Shown: one piece after another, positions 1 through 11,800 of the stretch
How positions within the stretch are numbered: position 1 is the first letter of the stretch
Layout of the letters: each line of letters begins with the position of its first letter
Origin: Apteryx mantelli
Lineage: Eukaryota > Chordata > Aves > Apterygiformes > Apterygidae
Direction: 5' to 3'
Assembly: GCF_036417845.1 (NCBI RefSeq)
Contig: NC_090017.1
Span: forward strand, 62,001 to 126,000
DNA: 64,000 nucleotides
Notes under the pieces: generated by a model
Databases searched by the model: none
Told to the model about the DNA's origin: nothing
Seen by the model: only the letters and a program-made list of their open reading frames with translations
Translations under genes and position numbers: made by a program

Positions 1-2842
1 ACTCGCCTGTTCGGGCAGGGCGATGCGCTCGCCGCTGCCCAGCGTCAGGACGCGGCAGTCGTCCAGGGCCGAGCTCAGCGCCTCCATCCACAGGGCGTCG
101 GCGGGGCCGTCCAGCACGATCCACTTGTCCTCCGGCTTCTCGTCTGCGGCGCCCGGGGCCCCGTCAAGCGCCCGCGGGTGCCCCCCGGCCCCGCCAGCAC
201 CCGCGGGTGCCCCCCGGCCCCGTCAAGCACCCGCGGGTGCCCCCCCGGCCCGCCCTACCGGCGCAGGCGGCGCGCAGCAGCTCCGCGAGGACGCCGTCCA
301 CCCAGCCGCCCGTGTCGGGGTCGTACTCGCCGTACAGCTCGCCCGGGGACAGCGCCTTCGGGTTCAGCACGAAGTCCTGCGGGGGGGGGACGGTGACGGG
401 GACGGGATCAGGCACCAGGCTGGTGGCCGTGCCCCAGCTGGGGTGCCCCCGTGTCCCTGAATCCCCGTGCCTGTGTCCACCCGCCCCTGTGGCCCCCAAT
501 CCCCGCATCCTTGGATCTCCGTCTTCTCCTGTCCCTGCATCCTTGTATCCTCATGTCCCCAGATCCACGGGCCTGTGTCCCCGTGTGCCTGCATCCCCAC
601 GTCCATGTGCCCACGTCCCCACGTCTGCATGTCCCTGTGTCCCCACATCCCCATGTCCCCACATCCCCATATCCATGCGCCTGTGTCCCCGCATCTCTAT
701 GCCTCTGTATTCCCGTCTCCATGCCCTTGTGTCCCTGTATCCCCACATCCCTGTGTCCCAACATCCCTGCATTCTGGGGTCCCTTCATCCTGGTGTCCCG
801 CATCCCCGTGTCTCCGCATCCCCACGTCCCCATGTCTCCGCATCCCCATGTCCGTGTCCCTGTGTTCCCCCATCCCCACGTCCCCGTGTCTCCGCATCCC
901 CGTGTCTCCACATCCCAACAGCCCTGTGTCTCCGCATCCCCATGTCCATGTCCCTGGGTTCCCCCATCCCCACGTCCCCATGTCTCCACATCCCCACGTC
1001 CCCGTGTCTCCACACCCCCGTGTCTCCGCATCCCCACGTCCCCGTGTCTCTGCATCCCCATGTCCTTGTCCCTGTGTTCCCCCATCCCCACGTCCCCATG
1101 TCCCCGCGTCCCCGCGTCCCCGTGTCCCCGCGCCCCGGGGCTCACCCGGACGAGGCGGCCGCAGGGGTGGCGGGCGCGGGCCAGGCCGCCGAGGGCGCTC
1201 TGCAGGGCGCGCCACGTGGCGCTCTTGCCGCTGCCGGGGGGGCCGGCCAGGACGGCGGGCCGCCGCCTCCGCCCCGTCTCCCACAGCTGCCGCACCTTGG
1301 CCACCGCCGCCGCCGTGGCCTGCAGCCCCGCCGCCGCCAGCGCCACCGCCGCCGCCGCCGCCACCTGCCCCGCCACGCCACGCCCCGCCTCAGCTGGGGG
1401 CGGGGCCTGGCAGAGGGGGCGGGGCCAGGATGCCAGGGGGCGGGGCTGGCAGGGGGCAGGGCTTGGCAGAAGAGCAGGGCCAGGACCAGGGAGGGGGGCG
1501 GAGCTGGGCTCAGTGGGGGGTGGGGCCTGGCAGGGGGCAGGGCCTGGAAGAGGGGGCGGGGCCAGGATGCCAGGGAGGGGGGCGGAGCTGGGCTCAGTGG
1601 GAGGTGGGGCTGGAGCCAGGCAGGGGGTGCGGCCTGATGGGGCTGGGTGGGAGGAGTGGGGACAGAATGCTGGGGGTGGGGCTAGGCTATGGGGGTGGAG
1701 CCTGGGGTGGGGTGGGGCGGGGCTGGGCAGGAGGGGCGGGGCCAGAATGCTGGCAAGGTAGAGCAGGCCTGTGCAGGGGCGGAGCTGGGCTGCAGGGGCG
1801 GAGCTGGGCTGCAGGGGTGGGGCCAGGATGTGGGAGGAGCAGAGCTGGGCAGTGAGGGGGGTGGAGCCAGGGTTCAGGGGGGCGTGGTGTGGCTGTGGGG
1901 GTGGGGCCAGGTGCAAGGGGCAGAGCCAGGCAGGGGGCAAGGCCAGGCAGGCACAGACATCCAGGCAGCAGTGGGGACCAGCAGTGGGGAGGCGGAGCCT
2001 GGCAGCAGGGGGCGGGGCCCGGCGGCAGGGGGCGGGGCCCACCTCGCTGCCCTCCTCGTCGTAGTCACAGTCATCGCCGTCGCCCGGCGGGGGCTCGGTG
2101 CCCGGGAAGAGGTCGCGCAGCAGCGCCCGGAAGGGCGCCAGGTCCTCGGGCGCCAGCCCCGGTTCCAGCGTTGCCGCCGCCGCCTCCAGCAGCACCTGCG
2201 GAAGCCCAGAAAGGGCCGGAGACCGTCCCTGCACAGTCCCCAGGGTGTCCCCATCCCTGGCGTTCTCCATCTCCCAGCAATCCCTGTCCCTGGGGTGTCC
2301 TCATCCCTGTGACTCTCTCTTCGTAGTGGTCCCTGGCCCTGGAGCGTCCTTGTCCCCAGGGTGTCCCCATCCCCGGCGTTCCCCGTCCACCAGCAATCCC
2401 TGTCCCCGGGGTGTCCTCGTCCCCGCAACTCTCTCTTCCCAGTGGTCCCTGGCCCCAGAGTGTCCTTGTCCCCAGGGTGTCCCCATCCCCGGCGTTCCCC
2501 GTCCCCCAGCAATCCCTGTCCCCAGGGTGTCCCCATCCCCAAGATGTCCCTGTCTGTGTGTGTGGGGGGGGGGGTTGGTGATCCCAGTCCCTGGGGAGAC
2601 CCTGCCCCACAGTGTCCCCATGCCTGGTGTTCCCCGTCCCCAGAGCGTCCCCGTGCCCGCGCCGCCCCCAGGGTGCCCCGCACCTCGTCGTCGCCCAGCT
2701 GGGGGTGGCGGCGGCGGGCGGCGCCGGCGCGGCGCAGCAGCGGCACCAGCGCCCGCAGCCCGAACCCGGCCTCGTAGTGGGGCTGCGGCGAGAGCTGGGG
2801 CGGCGCCAGCGAGCACAGCGCCTGCAGCCGCCGCGCCAGCGC
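1..2842 (-). CDS. DNAH2: DNAH2 exons from the end of AAA1 through AAA2
   Basis: Exons 2684-2842 ([20 protein letters not shown]), 2043-2195 (ALLRDLFPG), 1146-1364, 259-376 and 1-143 finish AAA1 and enter AAA2. The AAA2 P-loop [14 protein letters not shown] is intact. It is followed by [15 protein letters not shown], the Walker B-like KWIVLDGP, and [14 protein letters not shown] at the left edge. All junctions in this block keep frame. AAA2 is regulatory in dyneins and here looks normal, unlike AAA1 next to it. Confidence 0.92.
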
Positions 2843-5800
2843 CTGCCCCCGCGCCCGTCAGCGCCCGCCCCAGCACCCGGCACCCGCGGGGCGCCCCCGC
2901 GGCACCCACGAGAGACCGCGAGCACCCAGGGAGCACCCACAAGGGACCGCGAGCACACGGGGGGCACGGGGGAGCACCCACGAGGGACCACGAGCACACG
3001 GGGGGCACAGGGGGCACCCACGAGGGACCGCGAGCGCCCAAGGGGCACGGGGGGGCACCCAAAGAGGAACTTGAGCACCCATGAGGGAGCACGAGCACCC
3101 AGGGGGCACCCACGAGGGACCGGGAGCACCCACGAGGGACCGGGAGCACCCATGAGGGAACCCGAGCACCCAGGGAGCACCCACGAGGGACCGGGAGCAC
3201 CCAAGGGACACAGGGGGCACCCACAAGGGACCACGGGCACCCAGGGAGCACCCACGAGGAACCAGGAGCACCCGAGGGGCACGGGGGGCACCCAAGGGAC
3301 ACAGGAGGCACCCACAAGGGACCACGAGCACCCAGGGGGCACCCATGAGGGAGCACGAGCACCCAGGGGGCACCCACGAGGGACCGGGAGCACCCACGAG
3401 GGACCGGGAGCACCCACGAGGGACCGGGAGCACCCAGGGAGCACCCACGAGGGACCGGGAGCACCCAAGGGACACAGGGGGCACCCACAAGGGACCACGG
3501 GCACCCAGGGAGCACCCACGAGGAACCAGGAGCACCCGAGGGGCACGGGGGGCACCCGAGGGACACATAAGCACCCACAAGGGACCACGAGCACCCAGGG
3601 GGCACCCATGAGGGAACACGAGCACCCAGGGAGCACCCACGAGGGACCACAAGCACCCGAGGGGCACAAGGGGCACCCACGAGGGACCATGAGCACCCAT
3701 GAGGGAACCCATGAGGGAACGCAAGCACCCACGAGAGACCACGAGCACCCAGGGAGCACCCACGAGGGAACGCGAGTACCCAAGGAGCACAGAGGAGCAC
3801 CCACGAGGAACCACGAGCACCCATGAGGGACCCTGAGCGCCCAAGGGGCATGGGAGGGCACCCAAAGAGGAACTTGAGCACCCACGAGGGACCGCAAGCA
3901 CCCACAGGGCACAGGGGAGCACCCACGAGAGACCACGAGCACCCAGGGAGCACCCACGAGGGACCGCGAGCGCCCAAGGAGCATGGGGGGCACCCAAAGA
4001 GGAACTTGAGCACCCACAAGGGACCGCAGGCACCCGCAGGGCACAGGGGGGCACCCAAGGGGGACCGTAAGCGCCCAGAGGAGATGGGGGGGCACCCGCG
4101 AGGGACGGGGGGCACCCGCGAGGGACGGACGGACGGACGGACGGGGGGCGCCGGGCTGCCCCACCTTGCAGTCGCCGAAGCCCTCGGCGAGCAGCAGCCC
4201 CTCGGCGACGAGGGCGGCGTCGGGCGCCGCCATGGCCACGGGGCGCAGCAGCTCCTGCAGCCCGGGGGGCAGCTCCGCCGCGCCCCCCCCCCTCTGCGGC
4301 CCCCGGCGGCGGGGGGGGGGGGGGGGGAGGGGGGGTCAGCGCCCCGCCCCCGCCAGCCCCCCCCGGCGCCCCCCCGGCCCCGGGTCACCCTCCCTGTCCC
4401 CCCCCCAGCCCTTCTGTGATGCCCCCAGTGCCCCCCAGCCTGGCCCTGCCCTCCCCCCCCCCAGGCTCCACGGCCCTGTTCGCGGTCCCCCACGGTCCCC
4501 ACAGCCCCGTCCCTGTCCCCACGGCCCAGTGCCACCGTCCCCATCCCCTGGAGTCCCCATGCTGCCACCCCCAATCCCCCAGAGCCCCCAGGCCATCGCT
4601 CCTGTCCCCTGGAGTCCCTGTGCTGCCACCCCTGGCCCCCAGGGCCCCCAGGTCCCCATACCTGTCCCCTAGAGTCCCCATGGTGCCACCTCTGGTCCCC
4701 TGGAGCCCCCAGGCCACCATCCCCTAGAGTCCCCATGGTGCCACCCCCAGTCCCCCAGAGCCCCCAGGCCCCCATCCCCTAGAGTCCCCACGGTGCCACC
4801 CCCGGTCCCCCAGAGCCCCCAGGCCACCATCCCCTACAGTCCCCATGGTGCCACCCCCTGTCCCCTGGAGCCCCCATCCCTGTCCCCTACAGTCCCATAG
4901 TGCCACCCTGGTCCCCCAGAGCCCCCAGGCCATTGCTCCCGTCCCCTACAGCCCCCATGCTGCCACCCCTGGCCCCCAGAGCCCCCAGGCCGCTGTCCCT
5001 GTCCCCTAGAGTCCCCGTGGTGCCACCCCCAGGCCCCCGGAGCCCCCAAGCCCCCACCCCCTAGAGTCCCCACGGTGCCACCCCTGTCCCACCACCCAGT
5101 GCCACCACCCCTGTCCCCATCCCTGTGGCACTGTCCCCATTCCCTATAGTCCCCACAGCAGCCCATAGCCCAGTGCCACCCTCCCTGTCCCCACCATCCC
5201 CACGGCCCCGTCCCCCCCGCGTGGCTGCCGCCGCCGCCGCCGCGGTGCCCTACCCAGGTCGGCGGTGACGAAGAGGCCGCAGGAGGGGCGCAGGGCCACG
5301 GCGCGTCCCTCCAGGGCCACGGCGGCCCGGCCGGCGCCCAGGGCGGCCAGGAGGGCGCCCAGCTGCTGCGCCGCCACCGCCAGCGTCGGCGGCGCCAGGC
5401 GTCCCAGCGCCTCCAGGCAGCCCCAGGCGCCCGTCTGCGGCGGTGAGCAGCGCCGTGGGGGCCGGGCTCCCCCCACGGCACGGCACGGCACGACGCGGCG
5501 CGGTGTCCCCCCACGCCGTCGCCTCACCTGCGCCAGGCCGGCGAAGAGGCGCCCCAGGGCGGCGCAGTCGAGCCCGCCGCCGGCGCAGCTCAGCACCAGC
5601 ACCCGGGCGCCCAGCGCCTTGCCCAGCTCCTTGACGGTCTCCGTCTTGCCGGTGCCGGCGGGGCCGCTGAGGGCGCCGCCGCGGCGCAGGTGCAGCGCCA
5701 GGGTGAGGGCCAGGAAGCACCTGCGGGGGTGGTGGGGGGTGGGGGGCGTCAGGCGGCGGCGGCGGTGGGCACCGGGGGTGTTTCGGGGCGGGGGGCGCGG

Positions 5801-8800
5801 GCACCTCTCGGTGAGGGGGGTGACGACGAGGCGCCCCGAGTTGCCCAGGTACTCGTAGCCGTAGGGCAGCTGGGCGCAGGTCTGCCGGGCCACGCAGTCG
5901 TCGGCGTCCTGCGGGGAGAGGCGTCACCGCCGTCACCGCCACCGCCGCCCACTGTCACCCGCCGTCACCGTCGCCCGCCGCTCACCTTGTCCCAGTAGAG
6001 GCGCAGCTGGCCGAGCCACTCGAAGGCCTGGGCGTCGGGGGCGCCGCCGCGGTACAGGCGCTCGGCCACGTCGCGGGCGTGCGCCTCCACCGTCACCAGC
6101 GCCGCCAGGCGGAGGCGCGGGCCCTCGGGCAGGCTGCCGCGCAGCGCCTCCGCGTAGCGCCTCAGCACCGCCGCCTGCGCGGGCACCGCGGCGCCGGTGA
6201 GCTGCCGCCGCCGCCGCCGCTCGGCAAAGCGCCACGCAGCTCGGCGAGGCAACAGGCGTCTCGGCAAAGCGCCGGGATGGCTCGGTGAGGCGCCACGGCC
6301 GCTCGGCAAAGCACCGGGACGGCTTTGCTCGGCCCCAAGCGTCTTGGCAAAGCACCGGGACGCCTCAGCTCAGCGCCAGACACCTCGGCAAAGCGCCAGG
6401 ACAAGTCGGCAAAGCGCCGGGACGCCTCAGCTCAGTGCTGGACATCCCGGCAAAGTGCTGGATGTCTCGGCTCAGTGCCGAGCGTCTCGGCAAAGCACCG
6501 GGATGTGTCGGTGCGACACCACGGCCGCTCGGCAAAGCACCGGGACAGCTCGGCAAAGCACCGGGACAGCTCGGCAAAGCACCAAGCGCCTTGGCAAAGC
6601 ACCAGGACGTCTTGGCGAGGCACCGTGGCCTCTCGGCAAAGCGCCGGATGTCTCGGCTCAGCGCCGGGAGCCTCGGCTGAGCGCCGGGACGCCGGGGCTG
6701 GGCCCTCACCTGCTTCTTCCTCACGTCCTTGAGGAAGCGCCGGTCGCCGTGCTCCTTGCTCTGGGCCAGGCTGCGCGAGACGTCAGCCGTCCACTGGATC
6801 TGGCTCGCCGCGATCACCAGCTGCGGCGGGCGGGGGGCCGATCAGGCAGCGTCGCCCCCGGCGTCCCCAACGTCCCCCCAGCGTCTGCAACGTCCCCCCA
6901 GCATCTCCCCCATGTCCCCAGTGTCCCCCTGGTGTCCCCAGAGCCCCCCAGCGTCCCCAGTGTCCCCTGGTGTCCCCAGAGCCCCCTCAGGGACCTTGGC
7001 AGGGAGCCGCAGGAGCCACCCCCACCCCTTTTTCCAGGGCCCCCTCCTGTCCCCATTCCTCGAGGAAGAGGAGGGTGCAGCGGCACCGCTACGACCCCCC
7101 CCCCTTGGCCGCCTCCTCTCGGCCCCCCCCCCCCATACTGGGGAGCCCCAAAGCGGGGGGGCGCCCGGCAGGGGCCCAGGCGTCCGGGGCGGCTCACCTG
7201 GCCGGGCCACTCCTTGGCCCACTTGTCCCTCTTGGCGGGGCTTTTCCGCAGGGCGAGGAGGCAGGAGCGGAGCAGCTCCCGCAGGGTGTCCCGCATGGCG
7301 CGCTCCACCTCGCGCAGCTGCTCCTGGGGAAGGGGGGGGGGAAGGGGGGGCGCAGGGCTGAGCGGGGGGGGGGTTTCGGGGGGGCTCCCGGCGCGCCCCG
7401 GCCCGCGCTCACCTCCAGGGGCCCCTCCAGCGGCAGGGGCCGGCTGAACTCCACGTACTCGCCGTCCGCGGCCAGCATGCCCGACGCCTCCGCCCGGCCG
7501 CCTGGCCCCGTCTGCGGCGAGGGGGGGGGGGAGGAAGGGGGGGGCAGCGGGGCTGGCGGCCGCTCTGGGGCCGCGACGAGCCCCCCCGGCCCGCTGATGG
7601 GGGGGGGGGGGCCGCGATCGAGCCCCCCCGGCGCGCCCGAGCCCATGGGGATCCCCAATCCGACAAGGGGCCCAATCCAATGGGCAGCCCTGATCTGACA
7701 GGGATCCCCAATCCAGCAGGGATCCCTGGATCCAATAGAGTCCCCAGTCCAACGGGGATGCCCCATCCGACAGGGGTCCCAGTCTGACAGGCGTCCCTGA
7801 TCCAGCAGGGATCCCTGGATCCAATGGAGTCCCCAGTCCAACGGGGATGCCCCATCCAACAGGGTTCCCTGATCCAGTGGGGTCCCCAAGCTGATGGGGA
7901 TCCCGATTTGATAAGGATCCCCAATCCGACAGAGACCCCAATCCGATGGGGATCACTGATCTGACATGGGGACTCGATCCGACAGGGACCACCGCTCCAA
8001 CAAGAATCCCAATCCGATGGGGATCCCTGATCTGACAGGTGTCCCAATCCAACACGGCTCCCTGATCCGATGGGGGTCAGGATCCGACAGGGGCACCCGA
8101 CCCAATGCAGATACCTGATCCAACATGGATCCCCCAACTGACAGGGGTCCCCGATCCGAAATGGATCCCCACCCAATGGGCATCCCCGCTCCGACAGGAA
8201 TCCCCGACCCGAAATGGGTCCCCCACCCAACAGGGGTCCCCGCTCCAAAATGGATCCCCACGCGACGGGCGTCCCCGCTCCGACAGGAATCCCCCACCCA
8301 GCTGGGATCCCCGCTCCAACGGGAACCCCCCGCTCCGAGGGGTGTCCCCGCTCCGATACGGATGCGCGGCGGCAGCGGCGGGCGGCACCTGGAGCACCCG
8401 GAGGCGGCGGAGGCCCTCGAAGCAGCGGGCGAGCGGCGCCTGCAGGGCGGGGGGCGCGGGGGCCCGGCCCAGCGCCGCCAGCAGCTCCTCGTCGCCCACG
8501 AAGCAGAGGCGGGCGAAGGCGAGGCGCTTGCTCTCCAGGAAGGCGCCCAGGCGCCGCCGGACGCCCTCCAGGGCCCCGCGCAGCGCCAGCAGCTCCTCCA
8601 GGAGGCCTGGCGGCGGCGGCGGCGAGGGGGGGGGGGGTCAGCGGGACGGCGGCGGCAAGGGGGGGGACGCGGCGGCGGTGACGGTGGCGGCACCCACCGG
8701 GGCGTTGCGTCGCCCGCAGCGCGTTGCGCTCGCCGCTCAGCCGCTCCATGACGTCCTTCCAGGCGGCGTCGACCCGGGCGAAAGCGGCCGACTCCTCGGG

Positions 8801-11800
8801 CAGCTGCTCGCGGGCGTCCTCGGCCGCGAAGATGTTCTGGAAGAGGGGGGACGGTGGGAAGGAAAAGGGGGGAGGGCCGGGATCCAGGATCCCCCCCTCC
8901 CCTCGCGGCGGTGGCCCCTCACCTCCAGGTGCATCCAGTGGCGCTGCGCGGCCAGCGCCGCCTCCGTCACCTCCAGCGCGAGCGAGAGGTCGCGCTCCCA
9001 GCGCTCCAGCTGGGCGCCGAAGGGCTCGGCGTGCCGCGAGGCCTTCATGGCGCCCAGGGAGACCTGCTGCTCCTCCAGCGCCCGCAGCAGCTGCTCCGTG
9101 CCCCTGCGGCGGACGGCGGGTGGGTGGGGGGGGGCTGCGGCGGGGGGGCACGGGGGGGGGGACACGGTGCAGGGGGACGCGGCCTCACTGCAGCTGCCGG
9201 TGGCCCTTGTCCTTGTAGGGGACGATGTCCAGCGTGGTGCGCTCCCACGTCTCGGCCAGGTCCTGCAGGGCCTGGGGTGGGGGGGGAGGGAGGGGGGACA
9301 CGGGAGGAACACGCGTGGGGGGGAGCGGCACGCGTGGGGACGCACACGCAGGGGGGATGGGGCACGGACGTGGGGACGGACGCATGGGCGAACGGGGGCG
9401 GACACGGGGATGACACGGGGACAGACACACAGCTGGATGGACACGTGTGTATGCATGAGGATGGACACGCATGCACACGGGGACAGACATGCGCACAGAC
9501 ATAGGGACGGACACCTGTGTGCACACAGGGACAGACATGCGCACAGACATAGGGACACACGTGTGCACACGGGGACAGACGTGCATGGACACAGGAACAG
9601 ACACACGTGTGCACATGGGGACAGACGTGCACACGGGAACAGGGACGGACACGTGAAAGGACACTGCTCCAGACGTACCAACAGACACGCACAGATGGGG
9701 ACAGACATACACACAGGGATGGACACACGCATGGACGCACATGGATGCGCGCACATGGACACAGGAACAGACGTGCGCACGTGGACACGCACACAGATGC
9801 ACGCAGGGACACAGGGACGGATGTGTGCAGGGACACGGACACACAAGCGCATGGGCATAGGGATGGACGTGTGCACGGGGACGGACATGCGTGCGGACAC
9901 GTGGACGGACACGCGGACGCGGGGGGACGGAGGGGGCCCGGTGGCGGCGGCGGCGCCCTACCCGCTCGAGGGCGAGCTCGCGGGCGGCGGCGGCGGCCAC
10001 GGCGGTGACGGCGGCCGCGTGCCGGTGCAGCCCCAGCCGCAGCAGCGTCTCCAGGCGCGGCTCCTCCGCCTCGGGCTCCAGCGGCCGCTGCAGCAGCGCC
10101 TGCACCTCCGCCCAGTGCCTGCCGCCGCCCCGCGTCACCTGGCGTCACCTGCTGTCCCCGTCACCTCCGCCTGAACCCCCACCAACCCCGTCACCTCCCC
10201 CTGAACCCCCACCAACCCCCGTCACCTCCCCCGAACCACCAGCCACCCCCAAACCCTCCCATCAACCCCCATCACCTCCCACCAACCCCCGTCACCTCCC
10301 ACCAACCCCCGTCACCTCCCCCTGAACTGCTGACAACCCCCGTCACCTCCCAACAACCCCCATCACCTCCCACCAACCCCCGGCACCTTCCCCTGAACCC
10401 CCAGCCAACCCCGTCACCTCCCCCTGAACACCCACCAACCCCCGTCACCTCTCCCTGAACCACCAGCCACCCCCAAAACCTCCCATCAACCCCCATCACC
10501 TCCCGCCAAACCCCGTCACCTCCCCCTGAACCACCAACAACCCCGTCACCTCCCCCGAACCACCAGCCACCCCCAAAACCTCCCGTCAACACCCATCACC
10601 TCCCACCAAACCCCGTCACCTCCCCCTGAACCACCAACCACCCCCAAAACCTCCCATCAACCCCCATCACCTCCCACCAAACCCCGTCACCTCCCCCTGA
10701 ACCCCCACCAACCCCGTCACCTCCTCCGAACCACCAGCCACCCCCAAAACCTCCCGTCAACCCCCATCACATCCCACCAAACCCCGTCACCTCCCCCTGA
10801 ACTGCCAACAACCCCCGTTACCCCCATCAACCCTCGTCAGCACCCACCAACCCCCGCTGTCTCCTGCCAAACCCCGTCACCTGCCCCTGAACCTCCGACA
10901 ACCCCCGTCACCCCATCAACCCGTCACCGCCTGCCAACCCCTGCCAAACCCCATCGCCCCCCCCACCTCCAAAACCCTCGTCACCACCCGCCACCCCCCA
11001 ACGCCTCCCGTTGACCCGTCACCTCCCGTCACTCCCTGCTGCCCCTCGTTGCCGTCACCTCCCGTCACCCCCTCAACCCTCAGCACTGTCGCCTCCCCTC
11101 ATCCCTTGTCACCTCCCACCAACCCCGTCGTTCCCTGCCGATCCCTGTCACCTCCTGCCAGCGCCCCATCGCCTCCTGTCGACCCCGTCAGTCCCCACCA
11201 ACCCTCGTCAGCCCTGTCACCTCTTGTCAACCCCCCACACCCTGCGTCAACCCCGCCCTGTGAACCCCATCACCCATCCTCAACCCCATCAGCTCTTGTC
11301 ACCCCATCAACCTTGTCACCTCTGTCACCCCTTGTCCCTCAGCCCTGTCACCTAGTCAACCCCCATCATCTCTCATCACACCATCAGTCGTGTCACCTCT
11401 CTGTCACCACCCATCAGCTTGTCACCCCCCTCGTCACCACCACCCTCCCACCCACCCACCACCCCGTCTTTCCTCCTCAGCCCCTTGCCACCCGTCTCAC
11501 CCAGCCCTGTCACCCGTTGTCACCCACTATCACCCGTTGTCACCCGCGCCGGCTCACCTCGGCCGCATGGCCGGGTTCCTCAGGGCGTCGACGAGCGGCA
11601 CCGTCCGCCGGAAGTCGTCCACCAGCGCCGCCGTCGTCTCCACCACGTCCCAGCGGCGGCCCTGGGCGGGACGGGGCGGGTTGGGGGGCAGGTTGGGGGG
11701 CGCCGGGCCCCCCCCCAGGACCCCCCCGCGGCCCCTCACCTCGAGCTCGCGGCTCAGCCGGAGCAGCCGGCGGGCCAGCTCGGTGGCCGCCGCCTCCGCG

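Noticed and set aside
207-1637. Long open frames on both strands across intron repeats (400-900 codons in places, for example 28900-31665 and 35031-37706)
   Set aside because: They are tandem-repeat translations (ASGTPP, PGPLGWG, DMEGHGG) with no domain, and true exons of the named genes interrupt or oppose them. Lack of stops follows from composition.
9290-9930. Telomere- or centromere-type satellite
   Set aside because: Units are short, diverse and confined to single introns; no TTAGGG array is present.
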